From Fluviispira multicolorata (GTDB lineage: Bacteria > Bdellovibrionota_B > Oligoflexia > Silvanigrellales > Silvanigrellaceae), in NCBI RefSeq assembly GCF_009208585.1, contig NZ_WFLN01000004.1, forward strand, positions 699,526-763,525: 64,000 nucleotides of DNA, written 5' to 3'. Below are positions 42,905-52,299 of this stretch, piece by piece (positions within the stretch are counted from its first letter, which is position 1; each line of letters begins with the position of its first letter). A model generated the notes under the pieces. That model ran no database searches. It was not told where the DNA came from and saw only the letters and a program-made list of their open reading frames with translations. Position numbers and translations under genes: made by a program.

Positions 42905-45760
42905 ATGAGTGGTAATTTTAATTCTATTTTTCAAAATAACGCTGGCTATGTTGAAGAAATGTTTGCTCGTTATAGCTTAGATCCAAATTCTGTTGGAATC
43001 GAATGGCGAGCCTATTTTGAGGGTTTCAATGAAGGATTTGGAACAGCTTCTGCAATGGCAAAAGATGCTTCTCACTTTCAAGATCTCCTAAAAAATGTGA
43101 GTGAATACACTCCAGATCATTCAAATGCGCGAACTTCTGAAACTGCGAGTTCTGATTCTCTTGCTTTTGAAATGAAAGCTGCTGAGTTTGTTCATGCTTG
43201 GAAATCAAACGGACATCTTCAAGCCAATACAAATCCACTTCCAATTCCACCTAAAAAATACCCTATTTTAGCTCTTGAATCCTATGGATTAACGGCAAAT
43301 GATTTAAAACGCTCAACTCATGCAGGCGCTTTAATTGGACTTGGCTCTATGAGCTTAGAAAAACTAATCCTTGAACTTGAAAGAAGATTTGCAGGAACAG
43401 TGGGTGCAGAAATTGAGCACGTAGATTCCGACGAAGAACGTAGATGGCTGCATGCTGAGTTTTCTAAAATTTATAATCCAATTGCAAAAGAAACACAAAA
43501 AGCAATCTATTCCGAATTGGCAAAAGCAGATTCTCTCGAAAAAACCATTGCAACAAAATACATTGGAAAAAAAAGATTTAGTATTGAAGGTGCAGACGCA
43601 CAATATCCTGCAGTTGAAACTTTCATAGATGAATCAACTAAACTTGGAGTTAAAGAGTGCACAGTTGCAATTGCACATCGTGGTCGCCTCAACTTTTTAG
43701 TCAATGTTATTGGCAAACCACTTCAAAAACTTTTTGCCGAATGGGAAGGATATCATCATGATGGATTGCACGGCGACTGCGATGTTAAATACCATTATGG
43801 TTATGAATCCGAACGAAAATCTCGCTCAGGCAACGACATTTCTGTTTCAATGCCCTTTAACCCAAGCCATCTAGAATATGTAGATAGCATTGTTATGGGT
43901 GACACAAGAGCACGTCAAGTAATGTACTATAAGGGCGATTCTTCAAAAGTAGCCTCTATTGTTTTACATGGAGATGCCGCATTTTCAGGTCAAGGAATTG
44001 TTTTTGAAACTGTTCAAATGATGTCTTTAAAAGGATATAATATTGGTGGAACAGTTCATTTAGTTGCTAATAATCAAGTTGGTTTTACAACTGATCCATC
44101 AGATTCTCGTTCATCAACATACTGCACTGACGTAGCTAAGGTAACAGGATCGCCCATTTTTCACATCAATGCAGATAATTTAGATTCTCTACATAATTTA
44201 ATGGTTCTAGCAGCAAACTATCGAGCAAAGTTTAAAAAAGACATTTATATTGATCTTATTTGTTTCCGTCGATATGGCCATAACGAAGCAGATGAACCTG
44301 TTTTTACTCAACCTCTTTTATATAAACTTATTAAGGATAAACCTTCTCCATTTGAAGAATATTCAAAATATTTATCCAGTGCGCATGGTTTTCTAGAAAA
44401 TGAATTAAAAGCTATTTATGATAATTTTAGAGCAGAAATGAATTCAATTTATGACAATGTAAAAAGTAATCATGCAAAAATTGAGCAATTCACTCCACTG
44501 CGTGAAGCGGGGGAACTCAAATTAGCATCTGAAAAAGATATTTTAAAACCAGTAAAAACTCAAATATCATTAAATAAAATTAAATCTCTCGCACAAAAAA
44601 TTTCTACTGTACCTGAAAGTTTTCGAATAAATCCAAAGTTAAGCAGAATTATTGTTGCAGAACGTAAAGATATGGCTGAAGGAAAAAAGAAAGTCGATTG
44701 GGGGATGGCTGAACTTCTCGCATACGCAAGTCTGCTCGAGGAAGGATTTAGCATTCGACTTGCTGGAGAAGACGCACAACGCGGCACTTTCTCACATCGT
44801 CACGTCACCTTAATTGATTCAGAAGATGCAAGTCATTACACTCTTCTTTCACCTTGCACGACTGATAATTCGCAAGTCGAAGTCATTAATACATTACTTT
44901 CTGAAGAAGCAGCCATGGGCTACGAATATGGTTACGCTGTTCGTCAAGCAAAAGGTCTTGTTTTATGGGAAGGACAATTTGGTGACTTTGCCAACGGAGC
45001 ACAGGTTATTATCGATCAATTCATTGCCTCTGGTGAGACAAAATGGTGTCAAACGCAAGGTCTTGTTTTATTACTTCCTCATGGCATGGAAGGACAAGGA
45101 GCAGAGCATTCGAGTGCTCGTCTTGAAAGATTTCTACAGTTGTGTGCAGATGGTAACATGCAGGTCTGTTACTTTACCAATGCAGCACAAATATATCATG
45201 CGTTAAGAAGACAAATGCTTCGTAATTTTAGAAAACCCCTTATTTTAATGACACCAAAAAGCTTTTTAAGAAGTCCACGTGCATCAACGACTCTTGAAGA
45301 GTTAGCAACAGGTCATTTTGAAGAAATTCTTGACGATCTTCGTATTGGTAAATCTACAAAAGTTGATAGAGTTTTATTTTGCACTGGTAAAATCTCTCTT
45401 GATCTCTTTGATGCACTTGAAAAAGATGAATTTAAAAATAAAGCTGAGACAACAGCAGTTATTCGTATTGAACAACTCTATCCATTTCATATAGACAAGG
45501 CTGTGAGCATTCTTTCTCAATATAAAAGCGCCAAAACCGTCGCTTGGGTGCAAGAAGAACCTGCAAATATGGGGGCTTGGAGCTTTATTCGGCATGAACT
45601 CGAAAATGTCATTAAAAAATCTGGATTCTCTCATCAACTCGAGTATTTTGGCAGAAGAAGACGTGCTACACCTGCTGTTGGAATTGAAAAATGGCACTTT
45701 GTAGAACAAGAAAAAGTTATTAAATCTGCATTAGAATCAAACTCTTCTGTTGAAGTCTAA
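42905..45760 (+). CDS. sucA: 2-oxoglutarate dehydrogenase E1 component
   Basis: Thiamine-diphosphate enzyme that decarboxylates 2-oxoglutarate in the TCA cycle, first component of the OGDH complex. 951 aa, close to E. coli SucA (933). The N-terminus has the peripheral E2-binding segment (YVEEMFARYSLDPNSV...WRAYFEGF). ThDP/Mg site: HGDAAFSGQGIV and NNQVGFTT; E1 active-site segments IAHRGRLNFLVNVIGKP and FRRYGHNEADEP; C-terminal transketolase-like region with GQFGDFANGAQVIIDQFI. ATG at 42905 or a GTG at 42896 (AAGGA three bases upstream) are both possible. E2 (sucB) and E3 are not in the window. Confidence 0.95.
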   Translation: MSGNFNSIFQNNAGYVEEMFARYSLDPNSVGIEWRAYFEGFNEGFGTASAMAKDASHFQDLLKNVSEYTPDHSNARTSETASSDSLAFEMKAAEFVHAWKSNGHLQANTNPLPIPPKKYPILALESYGLTANDLKRSTHAGALIGLGSMSLEKLILELERRFAGTVGAEIEHVDSDEERRWLHAEFSKIYNPIAKETQKAIYSELAKADSLEKTIATKYIGKKRFSIEGADAQYPAVETFIDESTKLGVKECTVAIAHRGRLNFLVNVIGKPLQKLFAEWEGYHHDGLHGDCDVKYHYGYESERKSRSGNDISVSMPFNPSHLEYVDSIVMGDTRARQVMYYKGDSSKVASIVLHGDAAFSGQGIVFETVQMMSLKGYNIGGTVHLVANNQVGFTTDPSDSRSSTYCTDVAKVTGSPIFHINADNLDSLHNLMVLAANYRAKFKKDIYIDLICFRRYGHNEADEPVFTQPLLYKLIKDKPSPFEEYSKYLSSAHGFLENELKAIYDNFRAEMNSIYDNVKSNHAKIEQFTPLREAGELKLASEKDILKPVKTQISLNKIKSLAQKISTVPESFRINPKLSRIIVAERKDMAEGKKKVDWGMAELLAYASLLEEGFSIRLAGEDAQRGTFSHRHVTLIDSEDASHYTLLSPCTTDNSQVEVINTLLSEEAAMGYEYGYAVRQAKGLVLWEGQFGDFANGAQVIIDQFIASGETKWCQTQGLVLLLPHGMEGQGAEHSSARLERFLQLCADGNMQVCYFTNAAQIYHALRRQMLRNFRKPLILMTPKSFLRSPRASTTLEELATGHFEEILDDLRIGKSTKVDRVLFCTGKISLDLFDALEKDEFKNKAETTAVIRIEQLYPFHIDKAVSILSQYKSAKTVAWVQEEPANMGAWSFIRHELENVIKKSGFSHQLEYFGRRRRATPAVGIEKWHFVEQEKVIKSALESNSSVEV

Positions 45761-45908
45761 TTCTATTAAATTCCACATAATATCTCATTTTATTTGAATT
45801 ATCCAAGACATTATTTTCCTGTCAAAGTAAGCTCTCTCCTCACATTGATGATTATCTCTTTTACATGAATAATAAAAATAAAGTAAATCAATAGAATGAG
45901 GAACCCCC

Positions 45909-47009
45909 ATGGCAAAAAGAATTACTTTTACGCTTATCGGCCTTCTAATCATTTTTGGAGGAATATTTGGCTGGTACGGTGTGAGACAATATTTCATGAA
46001 AAAATATTTCGCAACTTTTACTCCACCACCACAAACAGTCTCAGTGGCAACAGCAAAATTGGAAAGCTGGCAACCGTTCTTATATGCAGTTGGCAATTTA
46101 AAAGCCGTTGATGGAGTCGAAATAAGTTCAGAAGTATCTGGCCAAGTAAAAGTAATTTATTTTAAATCAGGTGAGTTAGTCAAACAAGGACAAGCACTCA
46201 TTCAATTAGATGATGCAAGTGAACAAGCTCAATTAAAAGATATCAATGCGCAACTACAACTTGCAAAAGTAAATGATCATCGCACAAAAAAATTATTCAC
46301 CCAAGGAGCAACTTCACAGGCTTCTGTTGATGACTCTTCTTCAAAATCAAAACAACTTCAAGCAAATTATGAAAATATCAGTTCGGCAATTGCAAAAAAA
46401 TTAATTCGTGCACCATTTAGTGGAAAAATAGGGATAAAACAAGTCAATGTAGGTCAATATATTTCTCCTGGATTTTCATGTGCGAGTTTACAATCTGCTC
46501 ACGTATTAAATGTTCATTTCTCATTGCCACAACAAGAAATAAGTAAAATTGCATTGAAACAAGAAGTTCTTGTCATCAGTGATGCTTATCCAGAATTAAC
46601 TTTTAAAGGATCTGTCACTGCAATTGATTCAAAGGTAGACGAATCAACCAGAACAATTCAAGCACAGGCTACGATTGATAATAAAGAAAATAAATTATTA
46701 CCTGGTATGTTTGTTTCTGCAAAAATTTTACTTCCAATAATTCCTAATACAATCACTCTTCCACAGACGGCAATCACTTATACCTTATATGGAGATGCTG
46801 CTTTTCTTGTTAATTTAAAAGGACAAAAAACAGCAACAGGTGAAGACCTTGGAACAGTCAGTCGAATTCTAGTTAAAACTGGGGAAAAAAGAGATAATAC
46901 TGTTGTTATTTTAGATGGAATTAAAGCAGGAGATACCATTGTAAGTAGTGGTCAACTAAAACTCATAGATGGATCTTCTATTGTGATTAATAACTCTGTA
47001 AAATTATAA
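45909..47009 (+). CDS. RND efflux periplasmic adaptor (membrane fusion protein)
   Basis: HlyD/AcrA-family subunit of 366 aa bridging an RND pump to an outer-membrane channel. N-terminal membrane anchor (about 5-27), lipoyl-like halves (SSEVSGQVKVIYFKSGELVKQGQALIQLD and IRAPFSGKIGIKQVNVGQYI read as split segments), a short coiled hairpin between, a beta-barrel segment and the membrane-proximal domain. GAGGA precedes the ATG. It begins the pump operon; the RND gene follows after 23 bp. Confidence 0.92.
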   Translation: MAKRITFTLIGLLIIFGGIFGWYGVRQYFMKKYFATFTPPPQTVSVATAKLESWQPFLYAVGNLKAVDGVEISSEVSGQVKVIYFKSGELVKQGQALIQLDDASEQAQLKDINAQLQLAKVNDHRTKKLFTQGATSQASVDDSSSKSKQLQANYENISSAIAKKLIRAPFSGKIGIKQVNVGQYISPGFSCASLQSAHVLNVHFSLPQQEISKIALKQEVLVISDAYPELTFKGSVTAIDSKVDESTRTIQAQATIDNKENKLLPGMFVSAKILLPIIPNTITLPQTAITYTLYGDAAFLVNLKGQKTATGEDLGTVSRILVKTGEKRDNTVVILDGIKAGDTIVSSGQLKLIDGSSIVINNSVKL

Positions 47010-47032
47010 AATATTCTGAGCAGAGGAATAAA

Positions 47033-50000
47033 ATGAAATTTACCGATATTTTTATACAACGCCCAGTACTCGCAACGGTTGTGAGCTTACTTATATTTAT
47101 TATAGGTTTAAAATCTGTTTTTAATTTAGATGTCAGACAATATCCAAAAGTTGAAAACACTGTCATTACAATTACAACAACGTACCCTGGTGCAAATGCA
47201 CAACTTATGCAAGGCTTTATCACCCAACCACTACAAACCTCAGTTGCTTCTGCAGATGGAATTGATTACTTAAATTCATCTAGTACCCAAGGTGTAAGCA
47301 CAATTCAAGCGCATTTAAAATTAAATTTTGATTCATCTATAGCATTTACAGATATTTTAGCAAAAGTAAATGCAGTTACAGGTCAACTTCCTCGCGATGC
47401 AAATAGCCCTGTCATAACAAAAACAACTGGCAGTTCCATTGCGTTACTTTATATAAGTTACTCTAGTGATAAAATTTCAGGCCAACAAATATACGATGTT
47501 TTAACAAGAATTGTTCAACCAAAAATTCAATCTGTATCAGGAGTTGCAAGTGCAGATATTTTAGGAGGAAATCCCTTTGCAATGCGGATTTGGCTGCAAC
47601 CAGATAAAATGGCTGCTCTTAATATAACAGCAGACGATATCAATAAAGCATTAACTTCAAATAGTTATCTTTCTGCTGCAGGACAACTTAAAGGCCAATA
47701 CACAGTTACAAATATTAAAGCAGAAACGGATTTACACAGCGAAGAAGAATTTAATAAGCTTGTTGTAAAAGAAGTAAATGGAAAATTAATTCGCATGAGA
47801 GATGTAGCACAAGTCGAATTAGGTTCAGAAAATTATTCATCTTCAGTTACTTTTAATGGCAAAAAAGGGGTTTTTATCGGTGTAAATTCTGTTCCAACAG
47901 CAAATCCACTCACAGTTGTTCAGGAAGTGAGAAAAGTTTTACCTGATATTTTAAAATCAATGCCTCCTTCACTAGCTCAAGTTGTTGTATATGACTCAAC
48001 AGAGTTTATATCTTCTTCAATTAAGGACGTTATTAAAACCCTTGCAGAAGCTACTATTATCGTTGTGATAGTCATTTTTTTATTTCTCGGTTCAATTCGC
48101 TCTGTAATTATTCCAATTGTAACTATTCCTTTATCTTTAGTAGGAGTTTGTTCAATAATGCTGTTACTAGGTTACACAATAAATTTATTAACACTTTTAT
48201 CCATGGTATTAGCAATTGGATTGGTTGTTGATGATGCTATTGTTGTAGTTGAAAATATACAACGCCATATCGAAGAGGGAAAAAATTCATTCCAAGCAGC
48301 ATTACAAGGTGCAAAAGAAATAGCTCTTCCAGTAATTACAATGACAATCACACTGAGTGCGGTTTATGCTCCTATCGGACTTATGGGTGGATTAACAGGA
48401 GCTCTTTTTAAGGAGTTTGCTTTAACCCTTGCTGCATCAGTTATTGTATCTGGGATTATTGCCTTAACTCTGTCTCCAATGATGTGTTCAAAAATATTAA
48501 GATTCGAAGAAAGCAATGAAGGTTTTGCTAAATGGCTCGATAAAAAATTTAATGAACTACAACTTTTTTATGAAAAAAGACTTATTGCCGTCATTAATTA
48601 TAGGCCTGTTGTTCTCATCTTTGGTACCTTAATATTATTTAGTGTTTTTTTCTTATTTAAATTAACTCCAAAAGAACTTGCCCCTAAAGAAGATCAAGGA
48701 TTTTTATTAGCAATTGCCAATGCACCTCAATATGCTAATATTAATTATTTAGAAAAATATACAGAACAAATTGATGGAATTTTTGCTAAATTTCCAGAAC
48801 GTGCTGCGCATTTTATTGCAAATGGAAGAAACGGCGAGAACGGTGCTTTTGCAGGTTTTGTTCTAAAACCTTGGGGCGATCGACACAGAAGTGCTCAAGC
48901 ATTACAACCACTTATTCAAAAAGAATTGAGTGATATTTCAGGAATAAATGCATTTATTTTTGCCCTGCCTGATTTACCAACAGGAGCTTCTGGATTTCCT
49001 GTACAAATGGTTTTAAAATCAACGGACAGTTATACAAATATTTATCAGGTGATGGAGGAGTTAAAAGCTTCTGCAAAAAAAAGCGGTCTTTTTATTGTTG
49101 TCGATAGCGATTTAAATTTTGAAACACCGCAATTAAATATAAGTATTGATAAATCTAAAGCAGCTGATGTAAATATTTCAATGCAGCAAATTGGTCAGCA
49201 ATTAGCTACTTTTCTAGGCGGAAATTATACGAATTTATTTAGCATGGACGGAAGAAGTTATAAAATAATTCCCCAACTTTCAGATACAAATAGATACAAT
49301 CCATCAGACTTAAAAAAAACATATATAAAAAGCAATTCAGGTATTTTTGTTCCATTATCTAACTTTATTAGTTTCAAAATGAGTTCTGAGCCAAATTCTC
49401 TTAATCAATTTCAGCAACTTAATTCAGCTACTTTTTCTGCTGTCATGATGCCAGGGCAAACAACTTCAACAGGAGTTGATTTCTTAAAAAAAGAAGCTGA
49501 TAGAATCATGCCCTATGGAATGACATATGATTTCTCAGGAGACTCAAGAACTGAACAAAAAGAGGGAAATGCCCTTCTTCTAACATTTACTTTTGCACTT
49601 ATTATAATATTTTTAGTTCTATCCGCACAATTTGAAAGCTTTCGAGATCCATTAATAATTATGATAAGTGTTCCAATGGCAATATGTGGAGCACTTATAC
49701 CTCTTAATTTAGGTCTTGCTACCATTAATATATATACTGAAATTGGCTTAATAACACTTATTGGTCTGATAACAAAACACGGTATTTTAATGGTGGAGTT
49801 TGCAAATAAATTAAGAGAAGAAAATAATTATGATATACGGACTGCTATAGAAAAAGCAGCATCAATAAGGTTAAGACCTATTTTAATGACAACAGCTGCT
49901 ATGGTGTTAGCTGTCATACCCCTTATCATTGCTTCAGGAGCGGGAGCTTCGAGCCGACACGATATTGGTATAGTCATTGCTTCTGGTCTAACCATAGGCA

Positions 50001-50092
50001 CCTTATTCACACTCTTTATCGTACCCACAATGTACACATATTTAGCGCGCAGCGACGAAAAAGTAAAACATGAAAAAGCCAAAACAGAGTAA
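47033..50092 (+). CDS. RND family multidrug efflux transporter (AcrB/MexF-like)
   Basis: Inner-membrane proton-driven exporter of 1,019 aa. It begins MKFTDIFIQRPVLATVVSLLI, characteristic of HAE1-type RND pumps, with two large periplasmic loops after helices 1 and 7. The proton-relay aspartates are present in IGLVVDDAIVVVENIQRHI (about residue 397-398). Helix signatures LLSMVLAIGL and PIGLMGGLTGALFKEFA are conserved. No TolC-like outer-membrane partner is adjacent, so it must borrow one. Ribosome site AGAGGA before the ATG. Confidence 0.95.
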   Translation: MKFTDIFIQRPVLATVVSLLIFIIGLKSVFNLDVRQYPKVENTVITITTTYPGANAQLMQGFITQPLQTSVASADGIDYLNSSSTQGVSTIQAHLKLNFDSSIAFTDILAKVNAVTGQLPRDANSPVITKTTGSSIALLYISYSSDKISGQQIYDVLTRIVQPKIQSVSGVASADILGGNPFAMRIWLQPDKMAALNITADDINKALTSNSYLSAAGQLKGQYTVTNIKAETDLHSEEEFNKLVVKEVNGKLIRMRDVAQVELGSENYSSSVTFNGKKGVFIGVNSVPTANPLTVVQEVRKVLPDILKSMPPSLAQVVVYDSTEFISSSIKDVIKTLAEATIIVVIVIFLFLGSIRSVIIPIVTIPLSLVGVCSIMLLLGYTINLLTLLSMVLAIGLVVDDAIVVVENIQRHIEEGKNSFQAALQGAKEIALPVITMTITLSAVYAPIGLMGGLTGALFKEFALTLAASVIVSGIIALTLSPMMCSKILRFEESNEGFAKWLDKKFNELQLFYEKRLIAVINYRPVVLIFGTLILFSVFFLFKLTPKELAPKEDQGFLLAIANAPQYANINYLEKYTEQIDGIFAKFPERAAHFIANGRNGENGAFAGFVLKPWGDRHRSAQALQPLIQKELSDISGINAFIFALPDLPTGASGFPVQMVLKSTDSYTNIYQVMEELKASAKKSGLFIVVDSDLNFETPQLNISIDKSKAADVNISMQQIGQQLATFLGGNYTNLFSMDGRSYKIIPQLSDTNRYNPSDLKKTYIKSNSGIFVPLSNFISFKMSSEPNSLNQFQQLNSATFSAVMMPGQTTSTGVDFLKKEADRIMPYGMTYDFSGDSRTEQKEGNALLLTFTFALIIIFLVLSAQFESFRDPLIIMISVPMAICGALIPLNLGLATINIYTEIGLITLIGLITKHGILMVEFANKLREENNYDIRTAIEKAASIRLRPILMTTAAMVLAVIPLIIASGAGASSRHDIGIVIASGLTIGTLFTLFIVPTMYTYLARSDEKVKHEKAKTE

Positions 50093-50099
50093 ACTCCAT

Positions 50100-50128
50100 T
50101 TTAAATAGGAAATATTTTTCTATTTAAA
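50100..50128 (+). terminator. Possible AT-rich terminator after the RND gene
   Basis: A 9-bp inverted repeat (50100-50108 and 50120-50128) with an 11-base loop lies 8 bp past the RND stop. The stem is nearly all A/T and lacks a T-run, so its role is uncertain. Confidence 0.3.
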
Positions 50129-50246
50129 CATAATATTGAATTAAAAAATCTATAAAATTAAAAACTTAACTTAAAACATCCGATCAGATAAACGTAATAG
50201 TTTTATATAAAGAAAGAAAAGGAATGTGTTTGTAAAAGATCTTAAT

Positions 50247-52265
50247 ATGAAAAAAATTTTATCCCTTATTTTAATATTTTATTCATTGAATAATATTAGT
50301 CTTGTTTTTGCTGTAAGCAATTTTGCCGATAATTCGCAATGCACTCAATATGAGGTAAAAGATCAAGAGAGTTTTATTCAAATTTTAAGAAATCATGCTC
50401 TCATTCCAATATTTGGAAATGAAGGTTCTTTAAAGAAAACATATGAGATTAATAAAATAGAAAAGAAAGAGAGAAAAGAACTCATTCATAAAGGAGATAT
50501 TTTATGTTTACCTATTCGCATTCATTTTCCAGAAAATGCTCATAAGCAAGACCTCATCAATAAAGAAAATGATAATAAAGACGAGCATATTGGCATTAAA
50601 AATGAGGATCCATTAGTTGTTAATTTAATTCAGAATGATTTTAAATTTGATAATAAATTAAATTGTTATAATTATATTATTAAGAATGGTGATACGATAA
50701 TTAAGATATTAAAAAATTATAAGCTTAGACCCGTTTTTGGAAAATCAGGAAGCCTTAAAAAAACATTAAAAATAAATAAACGCGAAGGATCAAAGGGACA
50801 TCTGATTTATCAAGGTAATTCACTTTGCTTACCAATTATAATTAAAAATGATGAAATTGTATATGATAGTGAAATTGAAAAAAATGAAATCATATCTAGC
50901 CAAGATTCAAATACAGTTGAAGGAAAAGAAGAGGAAAATAGAGTTATTCCTAAAATTATTCCAATTCCTTCTACTGCAGAGTCTGAGAATTTAAACACAA
51001 ATCAAAAGTCTAACACTATCGAAGATAAGTCTAATAATATTAAAAATGAATCTAATGCTATTGATGATAAATCTAATAATAATAAAATATTAAGCTCAGA
51101 TAAATCGGAAAAATATGAAAACAAAATAGAGGAAAGAGAGAAATTTGAAGATAAGAAAGATGTTCTCCCCCAAAAAAATGAAAGCAAAGAAGAGTTAAGC
51201 AATAAAAATTTCGATAAAGATACAGAAAATCAATCAATTGTACAATATACTAAAAAATTAAAAAATAAAAAAATAGAGAATAAAGAAAAAATTATTAAAA
51301 CCGATTCAACTACAAAAGCAGTGGAATCTATTAAAAAACAAGAGTTAGAAAAATGTAATAAATATATTGCAGACAAAAAAGAGCATTTAATTTATATATT
51401 ACGCAAAAAAAACCTTTATCCATTGTATGGTAAAGATGGTTCTTTTCAAAAAACAGTTGAGTTAAATAAAAATTTAAATTTAGAAGACCCATATATAGAA
51501 GCAGAAACCTCTATTTGTTTGCCTGAATCAATTTCAAATAATACTGAAGATAAAACTCAAATTTTAAAAGCACAGGACGAAAGTAAAAAAATCGAAATTT
51601 CTAAAAGCTATGAAGAGAACCCAAATTTATTCTATACAGAATTTGGTATAAAATATTTAAGATTAACAGGAACTGACACAAGTAATAATACCAGTTCTAC
51701 CCTTTTATCACGTGCAATTTTATTTGCTGAAGCAGGATTTATTCAAAAGTGGGATCAAAATTTTTCAACATATTTTGGCATAAGTTATGCAATTTCACAG
51801 ATATTACAATCTGATACTAAAATAGTCATAGGTGACAGCATTATACGTTTAACTAATATACTTGTAGGTGCTAAATATAAATTTTATCCAAGATTTTACG
51901 CAGCATTACAACTGTCCTATGGAGATGAACTTGTTTATCGAGCTATGAACAATACAACTATTCAAGTTGAAAAAATGTCTTCAGCAAAAATGAAAAACAC
52001 TGCTGGATATACTTTTCTTGATTATAATGAACTTTCCTTTCAAGCAGAATTAAGTTACCTTTTTAACACCTCATTTAATAATGAAATATACAATTCAAGT
52101 ATTGGACAAGGTTTTGAAGCGGCCCTCATTCAATCTTATGAGGGAAAAGGTTGGGAATTTCGCTCGAAAATTTATTATTTAAGAGATTACACTCGGGTTA
52201 CTCCAGTTAAGTTTGATTATACTGAAATTGGATTATTGATTCAATTTGCAGGTGAGTTACCTTAA
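50247..52265 (+). CDS. Exported protein with three LysM-like domains and a C-terminal outer-membrane barrel
   Basis: 672 aa with a signal peptide (MKKILSLILIFYSLNNISLVFA). Three copies of a 55-60-residue LysM-like unit at about 31-92, 139-197 and 370-427, each with a (G)DxxIxIL...P(I/V/L)(F/Y)G..GS(L/F).KT...NK core and a cysteine near each end (C...ICLP or LCLP). Between copies 2 and 3 is a low-complexity Asn/Lys/Glu/Ser linker. Residues about 460-672 alternate hydrophobic and polar with many aromatics and end in IGLLIQFAGELP, as in an outer-membrane beta-barrel. Together this could tie the wall to the outer membrane. The start may instead be a GTG at 50226 (AAGGA just upstream). No known family name is assigned. 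Confidence 0.75.
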   Translation: MKKILSLILIFYSLNNISLVFAVSNFADNSQCTQYEVKDQESFIQILRNHALIPIFGNEGSLKKTYEINKIEKKERKELIHKGDILCLPIRIHFPENAHKQDLINKENDNKDEHIGIKNEDPLVVNLIQNDFKFDNKLNCYNYIIKNGDTIIKILKNYKLRPVFGKSGSLKKTLKINKREGSKGHLIYQGNSLCLPIIIKNDEIVYDSEIEKNEIISSQDSNTVEGKEEENRVIPKIIPIPSTAESENLNTNQKSNTIEDKSNNIKNESNAIDDKSNNNKILSSDKSEKYENKIEEREKFEDKKDVLPQKNESKEELSNKNFDKDTENQSIVQYTKKLKNKKIENKEKIIKTDSTTKAVESIKKQELEKCNKYIADKKEHLIYILRKKNLYPLYGKDGSFQKTVELNKNLNLEDPYIEAETSICLPESISNNTEDKTQILKAQDESKKIEISKSYEENPNLFYTEFGIKYLRLTGTDTSNNTSSTLLSRAILFAEAGFIQKWDQNFSTYFGISYAISQILQSDTKIVIGDSIIRLTNILVGAKYKFYPRFYAALQLSYGDELVYRAMNNTTIQVEKMSSAKMKNTAGYTFLDYNELSFQAELSYLFNTSFNNEIYNSSIGQGFEAALIQSYEGKGWEFRSKIYYLRDYTRVTPVKFDYTEIGLLIQFAGELP

Positions 52266-52276
52266 ATAAGCAAAAA

Positions 52277-52294
52277 TAAAAATATTAATTTTTA
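52277..52294. terminator. AT-only hairpin between convergent genes
   Basis: Arms 52277-52283 and 52288-52294 (TAAAAAT/ATTTTTA) pair exactly. The site lies between the stops of two converging genes, where a shared terminator is expected. With no GC pair it is weak. Confidence 0.3.
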
Positions 52295-52299
52295 ATACA

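Noticed and set aside
44814-45206. 130-aa plus-strand frame inside sucA
   Set aside because: Out of frame with a conserved gene and without its own start signal.
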